From the NCBI GenBank assembly GCA_039920305.1, contig JBDSEA010000203.1, forward strand, positions 1 to 10,018: a stretch of DNA of 10,018 nucleotides, given 5' to 3'. Source of the DNA: DASRAJ01 sp039920305. GTDB taxonomy: Bacteria > Bacteroidota > Bacteroidia > Chitinophagales > UBA10324. The translations under genes were made by a program, and so were the position numbers. The notes beneath the pieces were generated by a model. The model saw only the letters and a program-made list of their open reading frames with translations. It was not told the origin of the DNA and did no database searches. Below are positions 5,520-10,018 of this stretch, in pieces (the first letter of the stretch is position 1; each line of letters begins with the position of its first letter).

Positions 5520-6149
5520 GTGGAAAAGAAGGAACAGATACTTGAGGTTGCAGAAGAGTTGTTCGCCAGACATGGGTTTGAGGGAACTTCTGTGCGTGAG
5601 CTTGCAAAAAAAGCAGGAATCAACATCGCCATGATCTCCTACTATTTCGGTTCAAAAGAAAAGCTGTTTGAGGAGCTTGTGGAATACCGTGCAGGATTTA
5701 TGCGGGAGCGGCTGCAGATGCTCAGTCATGATGAAAAGTTTGACCCTATGACCAAGATCGGGATCATGATTGACTTCTATGTGGAGCGGATTGTAACCAA
5801 TAACAAATTCAGCCGCATCCTCCATAGGGAATTATCACTTCAGCAACGCTCTGAAATGCACAGTGCAATTGCTGACATCCTTCTCCGTAACCTTTATGAG
5901 ATAAGAAAGATCATAAATGATGGAGTTCGCAAAAAAATCTTTAAGAAAGTGGATGCAGAACTGGTCATAGCAACAATCATCGGAACTCTAACGCAGGCAA
6001 CTCATTCAATTGAAATAGTCAGCAAAATATTAAATCAGAACCCTCAATCATTTTCAATCACCGATACACGCTATAAAAACCGCCTGAAGAAATATCTCAG
6101 GGATTTAATGAGATCATATCTCTTAATTGATAAATCACGCCATCCATGA
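5520..6149 (+). CDS. TetR/AcrR-family transcriptional regulator of the efflux operon
   Basis: This is a predicted dimeric DNA-binding repressor controlling the pump genes that follow. From GTG at 5520 the protein has 209 residues. The N-terminal helix-turn-helix domain is canonical: KKEQILEVAEELFARHGFEGTSVRELAKKAGI then AMISYYFGSKEKLFEEL, about 3-53, with the recognition helix around 34-43. The rest (about 60-205) is an all-helical ligand-binding domain. A longer frame would start at TTG 5490, but that codon lies between the -33 and -7 promoter elements and adds only a non-conserved FNFAPHSGP stretch. The GTG puts Met-Glu-Lys-Lys directly before the HTH, as usual in the family. The stop overlaps the next gene's start (ATGA at 6146-6149), which couples the regulator to the TolC-like gene. 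Upstream, GTTTAA/TTAAAC palindromes overlap its own promoter, suggesting autorepression. The inducing ligand cannot be told from sequence. Confidence 0.92.
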   Translation: MEKKEQILEVAEELFARHGFEGTSVRELAKKAGINIAMISYYFGSKEKLFEELVEYRAGFMRERLQMLSHDEKFDPMTKIGIMIDFYVERIVTNNKFSRILHRELSLQQRSEMHSAIADILLRNLYEIRKIINDGVRKKIFKKVDAELVIATIIGTLTQATHSIEIVSKILNQNPQSFSITDTRYKNRLKKYLRDLMRSYLLIDKSRHP

Positions 6150-7489
6150 TCAGGATCTTTCAAAGAATGCTAAACACCTGTTTAACAATTCTGATAATTA
6201 CCCTTTATTCCTCAAACCCTGGAATTGCTCAAAGCAAGCTGACAATCACCCTGGATGAAGCAATAAAAATGGGGATTGAGGCAAGTAATCAGATGAAGAT
6301 TGCAAGGGGAAAATATGATTATGCCAGATCAAAACACTCTGAAACCTATGATCTGCAGTATCCCTCCGCGAAGCTTTCTGCCGGCTACAGCCGGTTAAGC
6401 CCTGTACCTGAATTCAGGGTGTTGTTTCCCGGTGCTTCTGAGCCGCAGACTCTTTTCCCGGTTTACCTGAATAGTTTCCAGAACCGGTTATCGCTCAATG
6501 AAGTGATCTTCGCTGGCTTCAGGGTGAAAAATGCAAAAGAAAGTGCTGACAAAGCTCTCGGCGCCTCCCTCTATGACCTCGAACAAGATCAAGATGATGT
6601 AAAGCTGAATATCATCACCGCCTGCTTTAATCTTTATAAAATCCAGCAGGCAAACATCATACTGGATGAGAATATGAAATTGATTGAGCTGCGGCTCCAG
6701 GATGTTCAGAATTTAGCAAGGAACGGAATGGCAACACACAATGATGAGTTACGTGCGGAGCTGCAGCAATCAAATACTGAGCTGTCGAAAATTGAGGCGG
6801 TAAATATTTATCAGGAAGCAAATTTTAGCTTCAACCTGCTTCTTGGCCTGCCGGGGGATGTGGAAATCATTCTTGACACCACTTCGCTCTTCACGGCGGC
6901 TGCTTCAATCCCAAAAGATTCATTTTTAAGAAGTGCATTGCAGAACCGTCCTGAAGTACTGGCTTTGAGACTGCGAAACGAAGCAACTAATGACAACCTT
7001 AAAATTGCACAAAACGGGGCACTCCCCACCATCAGTGCAGGAGCCAATCTTTATTTTGCAAGTCCCAACCAGCGCTACATCCCGCCAACGGATGTGTTTC
7101 ATACCACATGGGATGTCGGGGTGACATTGAGCTGGGATATCACCACCGCATTCACAAACAAGCATATTGTAGCTGAAAATAAAGCGCTGCTCGACCAGTC
7201 GAATGCGCAGCTATTGCAATTGGATGATGGAATCAAAACCGAAGTTTATCAAAGCTACCTGGGATACACAGAATCTCTTGAAAAAATCAAGGTGCTTGAA
7301 AAAGCAGTAAGGCTTGCGCAGGAGAACCTGATGGTCACTGATTCCAGGTACAGAAATAATGTGGCGCTGCTGAGTGAACTTACTGATGCGCAGACACAGC
7401 AATTGCAGAGTACGATAAATCTGGTGATCGCAAAAGCGGATGCCCGTATTTCTTATTACAGATTGCTTCAATCAGCAGGAGATTTTTGA
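6146..7489 (+). CDS. TolC-like outer-membrane efflux protein
   Basis: This is a predicted outer-membrane channel of a tripartite exporter, 447 residues, close to the family norm. The signal peptide occupies residues 1 to about 28 (hydrophobic 11-21, cleavage around GIA-QS). A second in-frame Met at residue 8 is an alternative start, but the first ATG overlaps the tetR stop as ATGA and is preferred. The mature protein has the duplicated OEP layout. Repeat 1 begins ITLDEAIKMGIEASNQMKIARGKYDYARS (34-62) with YPSAKLSAGYS (72-82). Repeat 2 begins NRPEVLALRLRNEATNDNLKIAQNGALPTISAGANLYF (267-304) and has GVTLSWDI (325-332). Long helical coiled-coil stretches (about 125-235 and 335-440) would build the periplasmic tunnel, and the short strand-rich parts the beta-barrel. 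It is followed after 92 bp by the adaptor gene. Substrate specificity is not set by this subunit. Confidence 0.93.
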   Translation: MIRIFQRMLNTCLTILIITLYSSNPGIAQSKLTITLDEAIKMGIEASNQMKIARGKYDYARSKHSETYDLQYPSAKLSAGYSRLSPVPEFRVLFPGASEPQTLFPVYLNSFQNRLSLNEVIFAGFRVKNAKESADKALGASLYDLEQDQDDVKLNIITACFNLYKIQQANIILDENMKLIELRLQDVQNLARNGMATHNDELRAELQQSNTELSKIEAVNIYQEANFSFNLLLGLPGDVEIILDTTSLFTAAASIPKDSFLRSALQNRPEVLALRLRNEATNDNLKIAQNGALPTISAGANLYFASPNQRYIPPTDVFHTTWDVGVTLSWDITTAFTNKHIVAENKALLDQSNAQLLQLDDGIKTEVYQSYLGYTESLEKIKVLEKAVRLAQENLMVTDSRYRNNVALLSELTDAQTQQLQSTINLVIAKADARISYYRLLQSAGDF

Positions 7490-7581
7490 AATCCATGAAG
7501 CGGTCTTCAAATCATTGGTTATGATTAACCCGGCAGAAAGAACCTGAAGAGATAATTTTTTCAACTTATAAATTCTGAGAA

Positions 7582-8622
7582 ATGGCTGAAACAAAAACAA
7601 GCAACAAAAAAAAGATTCTTCCCATCATACTTTTTTTCATTGTGGCGGGAGGAATTGCCTATGGAGTGAGCAAGTATATTTATTCGCTGCACCATGTAAC
7701 TACTGATGATGCCCAGGTGGATGGCGACATCAACCCCGTTAATGCCAGGATCTCCGGTTACATCAATAAAATTTTCTTTAAGGAAAATCAGCAGGTTCGC
7801 CAGGGTGACACACTCGTAACCATTGATGACCGGGACCTCCGGATCAGAATACAGCAGGCTCGGGCAGCACTTGATAATGCAGTAGCAAATGTGGCGGTGA
7901 CGAAGGCAAATATTTCTGCGGCCTTTGCAAACACCGGTACCGCTCAATCAAATATTGAGCAGCAGAAAGTAAGAGTATGGAAAGCAACCCAGGATTTCAC
8001 CCGCTATGAAAGCCTGCTTGCAGATAAATCAATAACAAAGGCACAGTTTGATGCTGCAAAGGCAGATAAGGAAAGCGCCGAATCAGCAATGCTGACTGCA
8101 CAAAAGCAGCTGGTGGCAACCCGTGCACAAACAAATGCATCCGGTGAGCAGGTTGCCGTTTCTGAATCATTGGTAAATCAGCGCCAGGCAGATCTTGACT
8201 TTGCAATTCTCCAGGCCTCCTATACAATAATTACCTCACCCGTCAACGGCATTGCGGCGAAAAAAAACATACAGGAAGGTCAGCTGGTACAAGCCGGCCA
8301 GATGCTTTTTGCTATAGTCACTGATACCAACTCCTATATTGTGGCGAACTTCAAGGAAACACAGCTTGAGAAAATGAAGGAGGGTCAAAAGGTCGAAGTG
8401 CAGATTGATGCCTTTCCGGATGAAAAAATTACAGGCCGCGTATATTCTTTTTCAGGTGCAACCGGCGCACGGTTCTCGCTGCTTCCTCCAGATAATGCGA
8501 CCGGGAATTTTGTTAAAGTGGTACAACGCCTGCCTGTAAAAATTGCAATGAGCATCCCCCACGACCGGGCTACAAAACTGAGACCGGGAATGAGCGCGAA
8601 GGTGACTGTTTTTGTGGATTGA
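7582..8622 (+). CDS. EmrA/HlyD-family membrane fusion protein (periplasmic adaptor)
   Basis: This adaptor would link the inner-membrane MFS transporter to the TolC-like channel. Of 346 residues, a Lys-rich cytoplasmic start (1-11) is followed by a single membrane anchor (about 12-33). Next come VTTDDAQVDGDINPVNARISGYINKIFFKENQQVRQGDTLVTID (39-82), the classic EmrA-type first half of the lipoyl domain, and an Ala/Gln-rich alpha-helical hairpin (about 85-210). The second lipoyl half is TIITSPVNGIAAKKNIQEGQLVQAGQ (215-240). The beta-barrel domain (about 243-346) includes IVANFKETQLEKMKEGQKVEVQIDAFP and ends with LRPGMSAKVTVFVD. The combination with a DHA2 transporter next door supports an EmrAB-like pump and argues against RND or type I secretion. 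The 92-bp gap before it holds only a short GGTTA/TAACC hairpin (7517-7530) with no T tract, so read-through from the TolC-like gene is expected. Confidence 0.94.
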   Translation: MAETKTSNKKKILPIILFFIVAGGIAYGVSKYIYSLHHVTTDDAQVDGDINPVNARISGYINKIFFKENQQVRQGDTLVTIDDRDLRIRIQQARAALDNAVANVAVTKANISAAFANTGTAQSNIEQQKVRVWKATQDFTRYESLLADKSITKAQFDAAKADKESAESAMLTAQKQLVATRAQTNASGEQVAVSESLVNQRQADLDFAILQASYTIITSPVNGIAAKKNIQEGQLVQAGQMLFAIVTDTNSYIVANFKETQLEKMKEGQKVEVQIDAFPDEKITGRVYSFSGATGARFSLLPPDNATGNFVKVVQRLPVKIAMSIPHDRATKLRPGMSAKVTVFVD

Positions 8623-8731
8623 ACCACTCAAAATACACTCTTTAAATCCTGCAATAACCACTTGATACTTCCACACCTCACATTTTTAATCACACCATTT
8701 CAAAACCGCTCATTCAACAAAAATTTTACCC

Positions 8732-10018
8732 ATGGCTGAACAGGGTTTCAGGAAATGGATTATCACTCTCACCGTGATTCTTGCTTCACTGCTGGAGCTG
8801 ATTGATACTACGGTAGTGAATGTGGCATTGCCAAACATCATGGGAAACCTGGGTGCCACGCTCGAGGATGTCGGATGGGTAGTTACGGCATATGCGGTTG
8901 CGAATGTGATCATTCTGCCCATCAGTGGATGGCTTTCGCTAAAGTTTGGCAGAAGAAATTATTTTCTATTCTCCATCATACTCTTTACCGTTGCTTCATT
9001 TTTTTGTGGCAATGCAAACAACATCTGGGAACTGATCGCTTTCCGTTTCATACAAGGCATTGGCGGGGGCGGGTTACTCTCCACTGCCCAGGCTATTCTT
9101 ATCGAGACGTGGCCAAAGGAACAGCTGGGAATGGCAACCGCACTTTTTGGTCTTGGTGTAGTCATGGGGCCCACGCTTGGCCCCACCCTCGGTGGCTACA
9201 TCACCGATCATTTTTCATGGCCGTGGATATTTTATATCAACATACCCCTTGGGATCATCGCAGTATTGATGACGCTGGAATTCATACGCGGCTTAAAGGA
9301 TAAGTCCATGGCAAATCAGGGAATTGACTGGCTGGGTATTATTTTATTGAGCGTGAGCGTAGGATCGCTGCAAACAGTGCTGGAGCGGGGCGAGAGCGAG
9401 GATTGGTTCAACACCACCTACATCTCAGTGCTTGCCTTTGTCGCCCTCGCCGGCCTTGTGGGATTTGCATGGCGTGAGCTCACCTTTGATCATCCCGTTG
9501 TTGACCTTCGCATTTTAAAAAACAGGGCATTCAGCATCGGCATCTTCACCACTTTCATTCTCGGCTTCGGACTGTTTGGCTCAGTATTCATCTTCCCTGT
9601 GTTTGTGCAGAACCTTCTCGGTTTCACTGCACAGCAGACAGGAGAAATGCTGATTCCGGGTGGTCTTTCTACCATTGTGATGATGCCGATGGTGGGCATA
9701 CTTCTCAGGAAGGGGTTTCCTGCGCAGATCATGGCCACCCTGGGCTTTGTCTTATTTTTTGTTTTTACCGAAATGCTTCGACAGTCAAACCTGGAGAGTG
9801 GCTGGGGTGACTTTGCCCTGCCGCTCATTGTGCGCGGACTCGGATTGAGCCTATTGTTCGTCCCGCTCACCACATTGGCATTATCCGGCTTAACAGGAAA
9901 AGATATTGCACAGGGCACGGGATTGAACAACATGATGCGACAGCTTGGGGGCTCCTTTGGTATTGCCATGATCACCACCATCCTGCATCTCAGGCAGGGC
10001 TATCACCGGAATATTCTT
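8732..10018 (+). CDS. EmrB/QacA-type MFS drug exporter (DHA2 family), 3' end beyond window
   Basis: This is the inner-membrane proton-driven transporter of the cassette. It begins at ATG 8732 and is still open at the last base: 429 codons are visible, and family members have about 500-530 residues and 14 membrane helices, so roughly 80-100 residues are missing. Family signatures seen: IDTTVVNVALPNI (24-36, membrane-embedded Asp25, motif D1), GWLSLKFGRR (66-75, motif A region), RFIQGIGGGG (105-114, motif B), GLGVVMGPTLGPTLGGYI (140-157, the antiporter motif C), and WIFYINIPLG (165-174). Further helices are visible at about 200-220, 230-247, 268-292, 307-325, 333-348 and 362-388, then GTGLNNMMRQLGGSFGIA (395-412), also conserved in EmrB proteins. 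It follows the adaptor gene after 109 bp of C/A-rich DNA with no terminator. Membrane-potential-linked export of hydrophobic drugs is typical of the family, but the real substrate is unknown. Confidence 0.94.
   Translation, partial: MAEQGFRKWIITLTVILASLLELIDTTVVNVALPNIMGNLGATLEDVGWVVTAYAVANVIILPISGWLSLKFGRRNYFLFSIILFTVASFFCGNANNIWELIAFRFIQGIGGGGLLSTAQAILIETWPKEQLGMATALFGLGVVMGPTLGPTLGGYITDHFSWPWIFYINIPLGIIAVLMTLEFIRGLKDKSMANQGIDWLGIILLSVSVGSLQTVLERGESEDWFNTTYISVLAFVALAGLVGFAWRELTFDHPVVDLRILKNRAFSIGIFTTFILGFGLFGSVFIFPVFVQNLLGFTAQQTGEMLIPGGLSTIVMMPMVGILLRKGFPAQIMATLGFVLFFVFTEMLRQSNLESGWGDFALPLIVRGLGLSLLFVPLTTLALSGLTGKDIAQGTGLNNMMRQLGGSFGIAMITTILHLRQGYHRNIL

Noticed and set aside
7517..7530. GGTTA-TGAT-TAACC hairpin between the TolC-like and adaptor genes
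   Set aside because: A 5-bp AT-rich stem without a following T tract is too weak for a terminator, and the operon context argues for read-through.
8875..9303. Plus-strand 142-residue frame inside the transporter gene
   Set aside because: It is a shifted frame of the MFS gene; its His/Trp-rich composition is what out-of-frame membrane-protein codons give.
9490..9981. Minus-strand 163-residue frame inside the transporter gene
   Set aside because: Antisense shadow of conserved MFS sequence, with a Pro/Lys/Arg-rich composition and no domain.

Overview
The window reads as a chromosomal segment of a Bacteroidota bacterium, possibly from the Chitinophagales/Saprospirales/Sphingobacteriales side, though no marker here fixes the order. 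The support is a zinc-less sirtuin of the kind common in that phylum, export signals ending in '...SQ' or '...HAQ', start codons without obvious Shine-Dalgarno sequences, and several TAnnTTTG boxes (the Bacteroidota -7 promoter element) close to start codons. The GC content is moderate. I see no rRNA, tRNA, CRISPR array, insertion sequence or phage gene, and no long gene-free stretch.

Left part (1-1905): a secreted or membrane protein of unknown function runs off the left edge on the minus strand. Divergent from it is a two-gene unit encoding a class III-like Sir2 NAD-dependent deacylase and an ADP-ribose-pyrophosphatase-like Nudix hydrolase. The two reading frames overlap by 11 bp. Sirtuins release O-acyl-ADP-ribose and Nudix ADPR hydrolases cleave ADP-ribose compounds, so the pair may form a small NAD/ADP-ribose turnover module.

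Middle part (2012-5308): an exported LysM-LysM-DPBB (RlpA-fold) cell-wall protein on the minus strand is divergent, across 40 bp, from a full-length membrane serine protease of the NfeD/ClpP-like family. A lipid A-type (LpxL/HtrB-like) acyltransferase on the minus strand converges on the protease gene. All three are envelope genes.

Right part (5470-10018): a complete regulator-plus-efflux cassette, all on the plus strand. It runs TetR/AcrR regulator, TolC-like outer-membrane channel (ATGA overlap), EmrA/HlyD-like periplasmic adaptor, and EmrB/QacA-type (DHA2) MFS transporter, the last cut by the right edge. Together they would form a tripartite drug or toxic-compound exporter spanning both membranes. 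The tetR promoter (-33 TTG, 19 bp, -7 TAATTTTG) is interwoven with a GTTTAA/TTAAAC palindrome that is a good candidate autoregulatory operator.

The window is mostly ordinary housekeeping and accessory content. I found no convincing previously undescribed system. The points most worth checking are the Sir2-Nudix coupling, the altered Nudix box, the apparently non-catalytic DPBB protein, and the tetR operator.
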